Of a stretch of DNA of 64,000 nucleotides, positions 36,772 through 46,859 are shown piece after piece. The notes below the pieces were generated by a model, which was not told the origin of the DNA, did no database searches, and saw only the letters and a list, made by a program, of their open reading frames with translations. Made by a program: the position numbers and the translations under genes. The stretch's first letter is position 1. Every line of letters starts with the position of its first letter. Origin of the DNA: Shimia aestuarii (GTDB taxonomy: Bacteria; Pseudomonadota; Alphaproteobacteria; Rhodobacterales; Rhodobacteraceae); assembly GCF_022814865.1 (NCBI RefSeq), contig NZ_JAKVRD010000001.1:310001-374000 (forward strand). Reading direction: 5' to 3'.

Positions 36772-36808
36772 TCAAAGAAAAACGGGCGGAGCCATGCCCC
36801 GCCCGTCT
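36772..36808 (-). terminator. intrinsic terminator after rplA
   Basis: ACGGGCGGAGC (36782-36792) pairs with GCCCCGCCCGT (36796-36806, one mismatch or wobble) and on the minus strand is followed by TTTTTCTTT. It ends the nusG/rplKA transcript 23 bp after rplA and separates it from rplJL. Confidence 0.8.
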
Positions 36809-36831
36809 CTCAATTCTGTCGTTGCGACGGC

Positions 36832-37530
36832 TTACTGAGCCGCTGCGCTGTCCACGTCGATGGTCACACCCGGGCCCATGGTCGAGCTCAGAGCGATCTT
36901 CTTGACGTATGCACCTTTGGCGCCCGACGGCTTGGCCTTGAGAACGGCTTCCATGAAGGCACGCACGTTTTCGACCAGTTTACCTTCGTCGAAGGACACC
37001 TTGCCGAGTCCCGCATGCACAACACCGGCCTTCTCGGCCTTGAACTGCACTTCGCCGCCCTTGGCCGCTTCAACAGCTGCCTTGACGTCCATGGTCACGG
37101 TGCCGACCTTCGGGTTCGGCATCAGGTTACGCGGGCCGAGGACTTTACCAAGGCGACCGACGATCGGCATCATGTCCGGGGTCGCGATGCAGCGATCGAA
37201 CTCGATGGTGCCGCCCTGAACGGTTTCCATGAGGTCTTCTGCACCAACGATATCCGCACCAGCGGCCTGAGCTTCTTCAGCCTTCGGGCCACGAGCGAAC
37301 ACGGCGACGCGAACGGTTTTGCCGGTGCCGTTCGGCAGGCCGACAACGCCGCGGACCATCTGGTCTGCGTGGCGCGGATCAACACCGAGCTGCACTGCGA
37401 TCTCGACGGTTTCGTCGAATTTCGCGTTGGCGTTACCTTTGACGAGAGCAACAGCCTCTTCGACGGTCAGGTTTTCCTTGCCTGCAAACGCTTCACGCGC
37501 TGCGGCAGTACGCTTACCAAGTTTCGCCAT
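36832..37530 (-). CDS. rplA: 50S ribosomal protein L1
   Basis: L1-stalk protein and translational repressor of its own operon in many bacteria. 232 aa: [56 protein letters not shown], and the C-terminal [13 protein letters not shown]. Its ATG shares one base with the rplK stop. Confidence 0.97.
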   Translation of the reverse strand: MAKLGKRTAAAREAFAGKENLTVEEAVALVKGNANAKFDETVEIAVQLGVDPRHADQMVRGVVGLPNGTGKTVRVAVFARGPKAEEAQAAGADIVGAEDLMETVQGGTIEFDRCIATPDMMPIVGRLGKVLGPRNLMPNPKVGTVTMDVKAAVEAAKGGEVQFKAEKAGVVHAGLGKVSFDEGKLVENVRAFMEAVLKAKPSGAKGAYVKKIALSSTMGPGVTIDVDSAAAQ

Positions 37531-37955
37531 TACTTCACCTCGATGCCCATGGAGTTCGCCGAACCAACGATGATCTTCATCGCGGCCTCGATGTCATTGG
37601 CGTTGAGATCCTTCATCTTGGCTTCCGCGATCTCACGCACCTGCTTGACGGTGACCGAACCCACGGTTTCGCGCGACGGGTTGGTCGCACCGGATTTCAG
37701 TTTCGCCGCCTTCTTCAGGTAATAGGACGCCGGCGGCGTCTTGATGTCCATGGTGAAGGACTTGTCCTGATAGTAGGTGATCACGGTCGGGCACGGCGCA
37801 CCGGGCTCCATATCCTGCGTCTTGGCGTTGAACGCCTTGCAGAATTCCATGATGTTGATGCCGCGCTGACCCAGCGCCGGACCGACCGGCGGAGAGGGGT
37901 TCGCTTGACCGGCGGGCACTTGCAATTTCATCGTGCCTGCGAGCTTCTTGGCCAT
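37530..37955 (-). CDS. rplK: 50S ribosomal protein L11
   Basis: GTPase-associated-centre protein needed for stringent RelA activation. 141 aa: [37 protein letters not shown] and [28 protein letters not shown]. 125 bp separate it from nusG. Confidence 0.97.
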   Translation of the reverse strand: MAKKLAGTMKLQVPAGQANPSPPVGPALGQRGINIMEFCKAFNAKTQDMEPGAPCPTVITYYQDKSFTMDIKTPPASYYLKKAAKLKSGATNPSRETVGSVTVKQVREIAEAKMKDLNANDIEAAMKIIVGSANSMGIEVK

Positions 37956-38080
37956 AAGCCTTTTCCTTTTCCAACATCCTCGGGGCGCGCCCTTCGGATT
38001 GCTACGTTGTGTGGTCTGGTCCGGGCATCGCGATGCCCTCGCCTCCCACGCGGGGGTGGCGCCCGAAGGCGCCGCTCACA

Positions 38081-38614
38081 TCAGGCCTGTTTGGTGACCT
38101 GCGTGAATTCCAGTTCGACCGGGGTTTCCCGACCGAAGATCGACACCGTCACCTTGAGGCGCTGGTTGTCGTCGTCCACTTCCTCGACCATGCCGTCGAA
38201 ATCTTCGAACGGGCCGTCGTTGACCTTGACCTTCTCACCAACCTCGAAGGTGATGAGGGTGCGCGGTGCTTCCTGACCTTCCTCGACGCGGCCAAGGATA
38301 CCCTGCACTTCTGCGTCGCGCATCGGCATCGGGCGGCCTTGCGGGCCAAGGAAACCGGTGACCCGGTTGATCGAGTTGATGAGGTGATAGCCGCGGTCGC
38401 TCATCTCCATGTGCACGAGCACGTAGCCCGGCATGAAGCGGCGCTCGGTCGTGACCTTCTTGCCGCGACGCACCTCAATGACCTCTTCGGTCGGCACCAG
38501 AACCTCGTCGATCTCGTCTTCGAGATCGCTTTCGATCACCGACTGGCGGATCTGTTCTGCGATCTTCTTTTCGAAGTTCGACAGCACGCTAACCGAATAC
38601 CACCGTTTCGCCAT
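38081..38614 (-). CDS. nusG: transcription termination/antitermination factor NusG
   Basis: Couples RNA polymerase to Rho or the ribosome. 177 aa: NGN domain ([24 protein letters not shown] ... [33 protein letters not shown]) and the C-terminal KOW domain ([25 protein letters not shown] ... [17 protein letters not shown]). Start at MAKRWYS; the open frame continues upstream but the extension is not family-like. Confidence 0.97.
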   Translation of the reverse strand: MAKRWYSVSVLSNFEKKIAEQIRQSVIESDLEDEIDEVLVPTEEVIEVRRGKKVTTERRFMPGYVLVHMEMSDRGYHLINSINRVTGFLGPQGRPMPMRDAEVQGILGRVEEGQEAPRTLITFEVGEKVKVNDGPFEDFDGMVEEVDDDNQRLKVTVSIFGRETPVELEFTQVTKQA

Positions 38615-38805
38615 CTGATCGTTCTTTCCCGTCTTGCGCCGATCCCGAAGGATCAAGAATTTCCAAATATCACCCGGCCTTCTATGACCGGTCCCGAACA
38701 AAAAATCGGCGCGTGGCTCGAATCGCCGCGCGCCATGTGTAGGGGATGCGCGTCGGGATAGTCCCGAACGCCCCCGATTTCAAGCGTTTTTCAGGCTCGA
38801 GCGGA

Positions 38806-39003
38806 TCAGCCGAAGATCGACAGGACCATCTGAAGACCGCCGCGGATAAGGATATCCACCAGCGAGAAGAACACGGCCGTCAACGCCGCCATGATGAAAA
38901 CCATGACCGTTGTCAGAAGGACTTCGCGGCGGGTCGGCCATACGACCTTTGCGACCTCGGCACGGACCTGCTGGATGAACGTAAGCGGATTGGTTTTGGC
39001 CAT
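38806..39003 (-). CDS. secE: protein translocase subunit SecE
   Basis: Essential clamp of the SecY channel. 65 aa with a short amphipathic helix (NPLTFIQQVRAEVAKVVWPTRRE) and a single C-terminal membrane helix (VLLTTVMVFIMAALTAVFFSLVDILI). The VVWPTRRE hinge is diagnostic. 191 bp separate it from nusG. Confidence 0.95.
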   Translation of the reverse strand: MAKTNPLTFIQQVRAEVAKVVWPTRREVLLTTVMVFIMAALTAVFFSLVDILIRGGLQMVLSIFG

Positions 39004-39103
39004 GATGTGTCTTCTTAGCTTGAATCAGGGGCCGACATACGCGGCGCGTCAGGGAATTTCAAGGCCGGATTGGCGCTTGTCGCTCCGAGCGCCGCGGAAA
39101 CCC

Positions 39104-39646
39104 TCAGAGCGCGGTGCGCAACCAGCTGTCAATCCGATCGCGCAGATGTTGAATTGCTTTACGCAAAACCACGATCTCGTGCTTCCAAAGACCTACAAAC
39201 GCGCGCCAAAGCGCGGCGCTATAATCCCGCGCGCGCTCGGGACCAACCGCAACGGAGACCGCAAGGAAGAGCACCACCCCCCAGACCCCAAGGCGTAGAA
39301 CCGGCAAGGGGTTGGCCGTGGCCGAAGCCATCAGCATCACAAGCGCGGCAAGGCGCGGACGCGGCCACTTGGCATCGTGATGCGCGCGGCGGCGGGCCTT
39401 GGCGGCGGCGACTTCTTCGGGCGTCCCTCCGGCAAGGTCAGGCGCATTGCGACGCATGGCTTGCTCTACACGCGAAAGCGTGGACGGTGCCGGCTGTGTC
39501 TCAGGCGAAAGAGTCGCGAAACGACGACTCGCCTCCCCTTCGAGCCGTGCCCGGTCTGCAGGGGGGAGATTCTGTGCCTCGCACTTGCGCTGGCGCACTT
39601 TCTGAATTCCGACCGTATGGAACGGCCCCATGCCATCTTGCTTCAT
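39104..39646 (-). CDS. hypothetical membrane protein
   Basis: 180-aa protein with no family I can name. The N-terminal ~95 residues are hydrophilic and very basic toward the end (AAAKARRRAHHDAKWPRPR), followed by two hydrophobic segments (about 99-113 and 117-135) and a charged helical C-terminus. The ATG at 39644-39646 has AGGTG upstream; an in-frame extension to 39709 looks non-coding. It sits between tRNA-Trp and secE on their strand. Similar-sized membrane proteins at this position may be common in the order, but this cannot be checked here. Confidence 0.65.
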   Translation of the reverse strand: MKQDGMGPFHTVGIQKVRQRKCEAQNLPPADRARLEGEASRRFATLSPETQPAPSTLSRVEQAMRRNAPDLAGGTPEEVAAAKARRRAHHDAKWPRPRLAALVMLMASATANPLPVLRLGVWGVVLFLAVSVAVGPERARDYSAALWRAFVGLWKHEIVVLRKAIQHLRDRIDSWLRTAL

Positions 39647-39793
39647 CTCGCACCTATCGCGTCTCGTCCTGGCCGGTGGGACTCGCGCAGACCCTACCGA
39701 CGCCAACACGACAGCAGTGGCGCAGAAAACAGGTGCTCTCGGGGCGCAATTGCGGAAACCCTGAGGCGCGAATGAAGCAATATGTCTGGAAAG

Positions 39794-39869
39794 TGGCAGG
39801 GGCAGCAGGGTTCGAACCCGCGACCTACGGTTTTGGAGACCGTCGCTCTACCAGCTGAGCTATACCCCT
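39794..39869 (-). tRNA. tRNA-Trp (anticodon CCA)
   Basis: 76-nt minus-strand tRNA. Acceptor AGGGGTA pairs with TGCCCCT (one G-T pair); the D arm is AGCTCAGCTGGTAGAGC; the anticodon stem ACGGT/ACCGT holds the loop CTCCAAA with anticodon CCA; the T arm GCGGG-TTCGAAC-CCTGC is standard. The discriminator is G and the 3' CCA is encoded (39794-39796). tRNA-Trp directly upstream of secE-nusG is a common bacterial arrangement. Confidence 0.97.
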
Positions 39870-39881
39870 AAAGTGCGTGGA

Positions 39882-39910
39882 CTGTTACGGAATCGCTTAC
39901 GAGAATTCAA
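39882..39910 (-). promoter_or_regulatory. candidate promoter of tRNA-Trp (and downstream secE region)
   Basis: Minus strand TTGAAT (39905-39910), 17-bp spacer, TAACAG (39882-39887), 12 bp before the mature tRNA 5' end. Confidence 0.6.
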
Positions 39911-39945
39911 GCGCAAAAACGCCCTTCCCTACCGGAGTTTTCGCC

Positions 39946-40908
39946 CTAGGGCTTGGTCTTGAAACGAAACGCCGCTCGTTGACCGGGATTGGCTTTGACC
40001 GACGCAATGAGCTGGCGCATTTCGCGATCGATCCGCAGGGGTTTGACGACCTGTTTCATATCCCTGAGATGCGCGATGATCTCACCATCCTCCATCCCGG
40101 CCACGTTCAGCCCCGCAAGCACTTCGGCGGGCAGTTTTCTCTTGTAGAGAAACGAGACCGAATCCCGATGCACATGCGCCACCGGCTCAAAATACTCTGA
40201 CAGGACCGCCATCTGCACCGCGATCCAAGGTTGTTGCCACCAAAGGAAATCCTGTTGCACAACAATTGACCGCCCCGGAACGAGATGCGGGAAGAAAAGC
40301 GCGCTCATCTGGTCCATCGTGGCGGCGGTCTTGGAGGCGTCCATCACCAGCACTTCGATATCGCCCCCCTCCCAGCCGATATCTTCGATCTGCCCTTTCC
40401 TGAGACTGATCCCCTCGCCCCAGGGCGCTAGAAACCGCTCGGCAATCGGTAAGAGGTCCGTGCCAAACGGTCCAAGGAGCGGCGGGGTCTCGTGCGGACT
40501 CTCAGAGGACGGCGGGTTGTTGCAATATTGGCGATAGCGTTTGCGGAAAATCTCGAAATCGCCAACCTCGAACTTGTCATAGCCATGCACGACCTGATCG
40601 CGCCCAGCCTGCGCCACGCCCTCCGCAAGACAGGCGGCCGAGCCACCCGCGAATGATCCGAGATCGACAATCGCCCCTGCCCCCGTCGCCCAATCGCGGG
40701 TCAGCGCCACGTAGTAGGCCTGTTCGTCAAATTGCAGCATGGTCGGAATTTTGGCGGCTGGGCCAAGATCGGCGGGCGAGAAATCGTCCCAGATACGATC
40801 TTCAAAGAAACGGTCGGTCAAGGGGCTCTCTCCGTTGCGCCACGCTACAAAGAAGTCTCGGAGGAATGGCGCGGGAAGGCAAGCGGCCAAGTGGTCCCAC
40901 CAAACCAT
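39946..40908 (-). CDS. class I SAM-dependent methyltransferase-like protein
   Basis: 320-aa protein. AIVDLGSFAGGSAACLAEGVAQA resembles a SAM-binding motif I, followed by VHGYDKFEVGD (an acidic motif II position) and DIEVLVMDASKTAATMDQMSALFFPHLVPGRSIVVQQDF, similar to sugar or macrocin-type O-methyltransferases. Substrate unknown. The ATG at 40906-40908 is only 12 bp from the terminator of tuf copy 2 and has no room for its own promoter; MLQFDEQAYY at 40740 is a possible later start, but the upstream codons look coding. Expression by read-through from tuf is likely. Confidence 0.65.
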   Translation of the reverse strand: MVWWDHLAACLPAPFLRDFFVAWRNGESPLTDRFFEDRIWDDFSPADLGPAAKIPTMLQFDEQAYYVALTRDWATGAGAIVDLGSFAGGSAACLAEGVAQAGRDQVVHGYDKFEVGDFEIFRKRYRQYCNNPPSSESPHETPPLLGPFGTDLLPIAERFLAPWGEGISLRKGQIEDIGWEGGDIEVLVMDASKTAATMDQMSALFFPHLVPGRSIVVQQDFLWWQQPWIAVQMAVLSEYFEPVAHVHRDSVSFLYKRKLPAEVLAGLNVAGMEDGEIIAHLRDMKQVVKPLRIDREMRQLIASVKANPGQRAAFRFKTKP

Positions 40909-40918
40909 CGCCCCCAAA

Positions 40919-40949
40919 AGAAAAGGCCCCGCCGTTTGGCGGGGCCTTC
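40919..40949 (-). terminator. intrinsic terminator of tuf copy 2
   Basis: Same hairpin as after tuf copy 1 (AAGGCCCCGCC / GGCGGGGCCTT, 40923-40933 with 40938-40948), with TTTTCTTTT following on the minus strand. The sequence identity with copy 1 stops just beyond this hairpin. Confidence 0.9.
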
Positions 40950-40972
40950 TGATCTTTCAGGTCAAACCTGGC

Positions 40973-42148
<1,176 letters not shown>

Positions 42149-42206
42149 CTCGAGGCGCCTTCCATGTGATGAGTGGGCACGCTGCCCGTATTTATCTACC
42201 GCGCGC

Positions 42207-42235
42207 GACATATTTGGTTGCGCGGGAAAAATCAA
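42207..42235 (-). promoter_or_regulatory. candidate promoter of tuf copy 2
   Basis: Minus strand TTGATT (42230-42235), 17-bp spacer, TATGTC (42207-42212), about 60 bp before the tuf start. Confidence 0.6.
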
Positions 42236-42251
42236 GCGTGACTTGACGCGA

Positions 42252-42851
42252 TTACTGGCTGCCGTCCTGCTCTTTCTTCTTGTCCTTCCAACAGGCCGCG
42301 AGTTCTTCGGCACTCGGGGACTCTGTCATGCAAGCGCGGTTCTCGTGGAGCCAGTCCTCGAGAGCCTTGGCCACGTTGTGCGACAGGTTCGCCATCTGCT
42401 CTTCGGCAGTCATGGTCAGACCAGAGCCGACAATGCTTGCCCCGGTGAAGGTCTCAAGCACGGTGATCATCTTCGGCTCATCGTGGAACTTGCCACCGGC
42501 GCGGTCATCCCATGCCGTAACCGTAATAATAAGCGCGGATTTCGGCGCGAGAAGAATCGGCACGCCCGGCTGGGCAAGCACATAGCCCGACACGTTCACA
42601 CCAAGATGGACAAGTCGCGTCCCGTTGTAGCGACCAAGACGCGCGTCAATTGCACCTTTGACCGAAGCGATCCACTCTTCCTTGCTCGCCTCGCGCGACA
42701 GCGGCCCCTTGGTCAGGTCCGGTGCGACGACGATATTATGGCCAAGTTTGAAATCGCCAAGATCGACCGGCGCTTCGGTCACCTCTTTTTGCGGCACGGC
42801 GCAGGCAGCGACGACAAGGAGGGTCGAAAGCAGGGCAAAGATTCGGAGCAT
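42252..42851 (-). CDS. predicted lipoprotein of unknown function
   Basis: 199-aa exported lipoprotein: [21 protein letters not shown] has a lipobox (VAAC), so Cys17 would be lipidated after cleavage. The mature region contains [44 protein letters not shown], a mixed alpha/beta sequence I do not recognise, and ends in a basic tail. The ATG at 42849-42851 follows AAGGA; the in-frame extension upstream lies in the region divergent from the P450 gene. It is upstream of tuf copy 2 on the same strand but has separate signals. Confidence 0.75.
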   Translation of the reverse strand: MLRIFALLSTLLVVAACAVPQKEVTEAPVDLGDFKLGHNIVVAPDLTKGPLSREASKEEWIASVKGAIDARLGRYNGTRLVHLGVNVSGYVLAQPGVPILLAPKSALIITVTAWDDRAGGKFHDEPKMITVLETFTGASIVGSGLTMTAEEQMANLSHNVAKALEDWLHENRACMTESPSAEELAACWKDKKKEQDGSQ

Positions 42852-42998
42852 CAGGCGTGTCCTTTTGATCAGGGTCACGAAGCGGCATATCCGAAACCTG
42901 CCAACCGCGCAATCTGGCGCGGTGATCTCAGCGGCCTCGCGCTTGGTTTGCCGCTTGACCACTGGCGCACTATCATCCCGGAGACAGGAGTCTTTTCC

Positions 42999-44369
42999 AT
43001 GAACGATCCCGCGTTCGATACCCTTGCACCATTGCCAGCACGCGCGCCGCTCGCGACCGAGCCATTGGGTCTATTGGGGTCGCTCCGCGCGGCACGGAGC
43101 AATCTCCTGAGCATTCTGCCGGAACTCGCCGTGCGGCAGCCCATGGTCTCGGGCCACACCGGGCTTCGCTGGCACATGATCATGGAGCCGGGGGCGATCC
43201 GGCGCGTGCTTCTTGAAGCTGTGGAGACCTACCCCAAGTCCCGCGCCACCAAGAACATTCTGCGGCCTGCCATCGGCGATAGCCTCTTTATCGCCGAGGA
43301 TACACATTGGCGCTGGCAACGCCGCGCCGCCGCGCCGGTTTTCTCGCATCGCAACGTGATGAACCTCGCCCCGGTCATGTCCGCCGCTGCGACCCGAAGC
43401 GCCGAACGCATCGCCAAAGCCGAGGGGCGCGCGGTCGATATGCTCGACGAGATGGTGCGCACGACCTTTGATGTCATCGCCGAAGTGACCTTTTCCGGTG
43501 AGGGCCAGTTTGATGCCCCCGCTGTGCATCGCGCCATCGACGCCTATATTGCGGCCGCGGGCAAAATCTCGCTCTTTGATATGCTCGGTCTGCCGGATTG
43601 GCTCCCACGGCCCTCGCGCTTTACCTCGGGCCCAGTGGTGAACGAGATGAAGCGCGTCGCCGATGAGGCCATTGAGGCACGCCGCATCCGTGGCGCAGGC
43701 GATGTGCCGGACTTGCTCGACCTGTTGCTTGCAGGGGAAGACCCCGAGACCAAGCGGCGCATGAATACATCGGAACTGCGCGACAATCTCCTGACCTTCA
43801 TCGTCGCAGGACACGAAACCACGGCGCTGACGCTGGCCTGGTCCCTCTATCTCTGCGCCTTCGACACAGAGGTGCAGGATCGCGCAAGGGCCGAGGCGCA
43901 ATCGGTGCTGTCGGGCGGGGCGGCAACCGGCGCAGATCTCGAACGCCTCCCCTTTATCCGCCAGATCGTCGATGAGGCGCTTCGGCTCTATCCGCCTGCT
44001 GGTATCCTGTCGCGCACGGCGCAGGCACCGGATACGCTCTGCGGTCGCGAGGTCAAACGCGGCGATACGGTGATGATCCCGATCTACGCCTTACACCGCC
44101 ATCATATGCTCTGGGACGACCCGGATGCCTTTCGTCCGGATCGGTTCTCGGATCGCAAGGGGATCGACCGCTATGCCTACCTGCCCTTCGGCGACGGGCC
44201 GCGCATCTGTATCGGAGCGAGCTTCGCCATTCAGGAGGCGGTCATCATTCTTGCGACGCTGCTTGCGCGGTTCCGGTTCGATCTCGTCGCAACGCGCCCG
44301 CCTGAGCCTGTCATGATCCTGACGCTGCGACCCAATGGCGGTGTCTGGCTTACAGCAGAGCCCGCCTAG
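42999..44369 (+). CDS. cytochrome P450
   Basis: 456-aa soluble haem monooxygenase. I-helix oxygen-activation motif AGHETT (270-275), the ExxR motif EALR (326-329) and the haem loop FGDGPRICIG with Cys404 are intact. The overall pattern resembles bacterial P450s active on fatty acids or hydrophobic substrates, but the substrate cannot be assigned. The ATG at 42999 has AGGAG 10 nt upstream; the frame is open far upstream only because it runs antisense to other genes. It converges with the M48 protease gene, overlapping by 4 bp. No ferredoxin partner is adjacent. Confidence 0.95.
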   Translation: MNDPAFDTLAPLPARAPLATEPLGLLGSLRAARSNLLSILPELAVRQPMVSGHTGLRWHMIMEPGAIRRVLLEAVETYPKSRATKNILRPAIGDSLFIAEDTHWRWQRRAAAPVFSHRNVMNLAPVMSAAATRSAERIAKAEGRAVDMLDEMVRTTFDVIAEVTFSGEGQFDAPAVHRAIDAYIAAAGKISLFDMLGLPDWLPRPSRFTSGPVVNEMKRVADEAIEARRIRGAGDVPDLLDLLLAGEDPETKRRMNTSELRDNLLTFIVAGHETTALTLAWSLYLCAFDTEVQDRARAEAQSVLSGGAATGADLERLPFIRQIVDEALRLYPPAGILSRTAQAPDTLCGREVKRGDTVMIPIYALHRHHMLWDDPDAFRPDRFSDRKGIDRYAYLPFGDGPRICIGASFAIQEAVIILATLLARFRFDLVATRPPEPVMILTLRPNGGVWLTAEPA

Positions 44370-45481
44370 CGCGCACAGATCCCCTTCAGCGCCGCCCATT
44401 CCGCCTCGGAGAGGATTGGACGCGCGGCAAACCCTTTCGGCGTGGCCACCCGCGCGGCCTCGATCCGGTCGCCAAGTGCGGGGTGACTTAGGAAATGGGC
44501 GGCAAGCCCCTCGGCATCTCCCGATTTTGCCCGAAACCTCTCGAACATCGCCCCGAGCGCGGAGGGGGCAACACCCGCCTTGGCCAGCACACTGTAGGCA
44601 AAGACATCTGCATCGCTCTCTGCGCCTTGGGAGTATTTCGCTTCGATCAACTGCTCGGCAAGGAACAGGACGAGCGCACCGCCAGCGAAATCGCCGAAAA
44701 TCAGACCAAGAACCCCGATCGACCCGGCCGAGCGCAACGCGTGGCGCGTTGGATCGCGCGAAGCAACATGACCCATCTCATGCGCGAAGACGGCGGCGAC
44801 TTCTTCTGCGGTTCCGGCCTCTTTCAAAAGACCGCGCATAAAGACGATATGCCCACCGGGCAGCGCGAAGGCATTGACCATCGGGTGATCGAGCACCGTC
44901 ACCGTCAGGTCCACCGGGAGGTCCACCCCCGCCGCGAGCCGCTCTGTCATCGCGTCAAACGCGCGGACACCCTCGGGATCGCGACACACCCTCACACCGA
45001 TACTCGAATTCTCGTTCAGCGCGCCTCGGATCTGGCCCAGCGTCGCGTCGCCAAGCGCCTTTTCTCCCTCGGGCGGGATGAACCGCGCGAGTTGGTCTGC
45101 CATCGTCGGCACAAGCACGAACACAATGAGCGCGACCGAGGCCACAGCCGCCAGCGCCCAGCGCAGGATACGTCCTCTGTCGACTTGTTTCACAGGTCGA
45201 TGGCGCGCCGGAAAGGACTCGGCAAGATCACGGTGGGCGGTGAACAAGCGCTGCATCGGGGCGGTGGCAGAACGCAGTACGAGCCCACCCTGCCCGGCCT
45301 GATCCGGCACGAGACGAACCTCGGCGAGTTTCCATGTCACGTCGATGCCTTCACCACGCAACAAGAGCAGCCCCGCGCCTTCATCGAGGACGATACGCAC
45401 CTCATGCGCGGCGGCGCTTTCGCCATCAAAGAAGACACCTTGGCGCGCCTCGCGAGGCACGGCTGGGATGATCCCGCTCAT
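44366..45481 (-). CDS. M48-family zinc metalloprotease
   Basis: 371-aa membrane-anchored protease. An N-terminal ~100-residue domain (VFFDGESAAAHEVRIVLDE...) precedes one membrane helix (about 106-126). The catalytic motif is HEMGH (234-238), with the third zinc ligand Glu288 in GAESDADVFAY. M48 proteins of this type are periplasmic and act in envelope quality control. The start overlaps the stop of the DUF898 gene (ATGA), so the two are translationally coupled. Confidence 0.93.
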   Translation of the reverse strand: MSGIIPAVPREARQGVFFDGESAAAHEVRIVLDEGAGLLLLRGEGIDVTWKLAEVRLVPDQAGQGGLVLRSATAPMQRLFTAHRDLAESFPARHRPVKQVDRGRILRWALAAVASVALIVFVLVPTMADQLARFIPPEGEKALGDATLGQIRGALNENSSIGVRVCRDPEGVRAFDAMTERLAAGVDLPVDLTVTVLDHPMVNAFALPGGHIVFMRGLLKEAGTAEEVAAVFAHEMGHVASRDPTRHALRSAGSIGVLGLIFGDFAGGALVLFLAEQLIEAKYSQGAESDADVFAYSVLAKAGVAPSALGAMFERFRAKSGDAEGLAAHFLSHPALGDRIEAARVATPKGFAARPILSEAEWAALKGICAR

Positions 45482-46728
45482 ATTGCAGCCCCCACATCCA
45501 GAGCCTCGGCGAAGCCCTCCGCCTCTTCGAAGTCGTCCCGCGCGCGTTGACGAATATGCCCAAGACTGCCCGGATCAATGACGGTCAGGGTCTCAGAGAA
45601 ATGCGCCCAGAGCGGCAAGGTGACAAACGCATGGGTCACGGCGGACCATGCGAGGAAGAAGGCAAAGTAGGACAGGATACCGATCAGGGTCAGCGTACCG
45701 CTGGCGAAGGTCTCGAGAACCATGCCGGTGCTGTTCTCAAGCCCGATCAGCGTGCCGAGCATGGCAACCGCCGCAAGGCCAAGCGGCACGAGGAAGAACG
45801 AGGCCACAAGCCCACCAAGGAGGTTGCCCCAGAGATAGATACCAAAGACACGCATCGGACGCGGCTTCGAAAGAAACACGATATCGCCCGCGCGCTTTGC
45901 GTTGGTCAGAAGCTCGAACGACTTGGCGCGGTAATATGCGAGACCAAAGGCAAACCACGGCAAACAGAACAGAGGCAGAAGAAACGCGGCCGGGATCGCG
46001 TAGAGCCCGACTCCGATGCTCAACCCACCGACCAGAAGCGCAAGCAGCATATGCCGCATGGCGGGCAAGAGCATGGTCCAGCGGCCTTCCTGCTCCAGCT
46101 TGCAGTCGCCATACCATGTCCGGTCTGTGCGGTACTTCTCGAGCCGGAATGTCATCAGAGGCCAGAGCAACCCGCCCGAAATTAGCGTGATAAACCAATA
46201 GAGTATGGCCCGCCAGGCATAGCCCCAGGCGCCGGGTTCGAGGCCAAAACGGATCCCGCGCCAACGGGTGCGGGCAAGCACATAGCGCCGGGCGCGGTAG
46301 CGGGCATAGAACCAGAGCGGCACAACGCCGACGAAGCTTAGGAGATAGGCGACGAAATTATCCTGAAAAAGCGAGTAGCTCAGGAACATCAGGGCAAGGT
46401 TCACCACCCCGATATAGAAGGCAAGGATCACCACGGCGAAGAGAAAACCGAGAAGCTTTTCAAGGGGATCGCCAAGGTATTCCGCCGGAACGCCACCAAA
46501 GCGGACCGAGGACCAATAGAACCTGCGCAGGCGGGTCTTCATCCAGAACCGGTAGATGCCGAGCGTCAGAACAGTGAAGATCCCGGTGCGCAGCGCGAGC
46601 GCGAAAACCCGCCCGCGATTGCCGACGAAATCGCCATCAAGGGGCGTCGGATCGGCACGTCGGTATTGCGTCGGTATCGCGTCTGTATCGCGGTGGTCCC
46701 ATGGGCCGGACCCGGAAGGTTCAGTCAA
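45478..46728 (-). CDS. DUF898 / YjgN-family membrane protein
   Basis: 416-aa inner-membrane protein with about nine or ten hydrophobic segments. GNRGRVFALALRTGIFTVLTLGIYRFWMKTRLRRFYWSSVRFGG and YARYRARRYVLARTRWRGIRFGLEPGAWGYAWRA are the duplicated signature of DUF898. Function unknown; its coupling to an M48 protease gene is widely seen and suggests one envelope-related complex or pathway. Confidence 0.9.
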   Translation of the reverse strand: MTEPSGSGPWDHRDTDAIPTQYRRADPTPLDGDFVGNRGRVFALALRTGIFTVLTLGIYRFWMKTRLRRFYWSSVRFGGVPAEYLGDPLEKLLGFLFAVVILAFYIGVVNLALMFLSYSLFQDNFVAYLLSFVGVVPLWFYARYRARRYVLARTRWRGIRFGLEPGAWGYAWRAILYWFITLISGGLLWPLMTFRLEKYRTDRTWYGDCKLEQEGRWTMLLPAMRHMLLALLVGGLSIGVGLYAIPAAFLLPLFCLPWFAFGLAYYRAKSFELLTNAKRAGDIVFLSKPRPMRVFGIYLWGNLLGGLVASFFLVPLGLAAVAMLGTLIGLENSTGMVLETFASGTLTLIGILSYFAFFLAWSAVTHAFVTLPLWAHFSETLTVIDPGSLGHIRQRARDDFEEAEGFAEALDVGAAI

Positions 46729-46800
46729 ACCAAAATCCCATCAATCGAAACTTACTCGGCCCCATTGTGACCAAGTCGCGGCCCGAGCGCGAGTCCCCTC

Positions 46801-46859
46801 TTCACCTTGATGAAAATACTCCGTCCCGAAGGGGCGAGAGGGGGCCGCGCCCCTCTCGC
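46801..46859 (-). terminator. hairpin plus GAGTATTTTCA motif after parC
   Basis: Directly after the parC stop the minus-strand RNA folds GCGAGAGGGG/CCCCTCTCGC (46834-46859), then a short CCC-GGG hairpin, then GGAGTATTTTCATCAAGGTG (46803-46822). The last element recurs, 18 of 22 bases, after the hbd gene at 57303-57324, also behind GC hairpins. A composite 3'-end signal is inferred. Confidence 0.55.
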
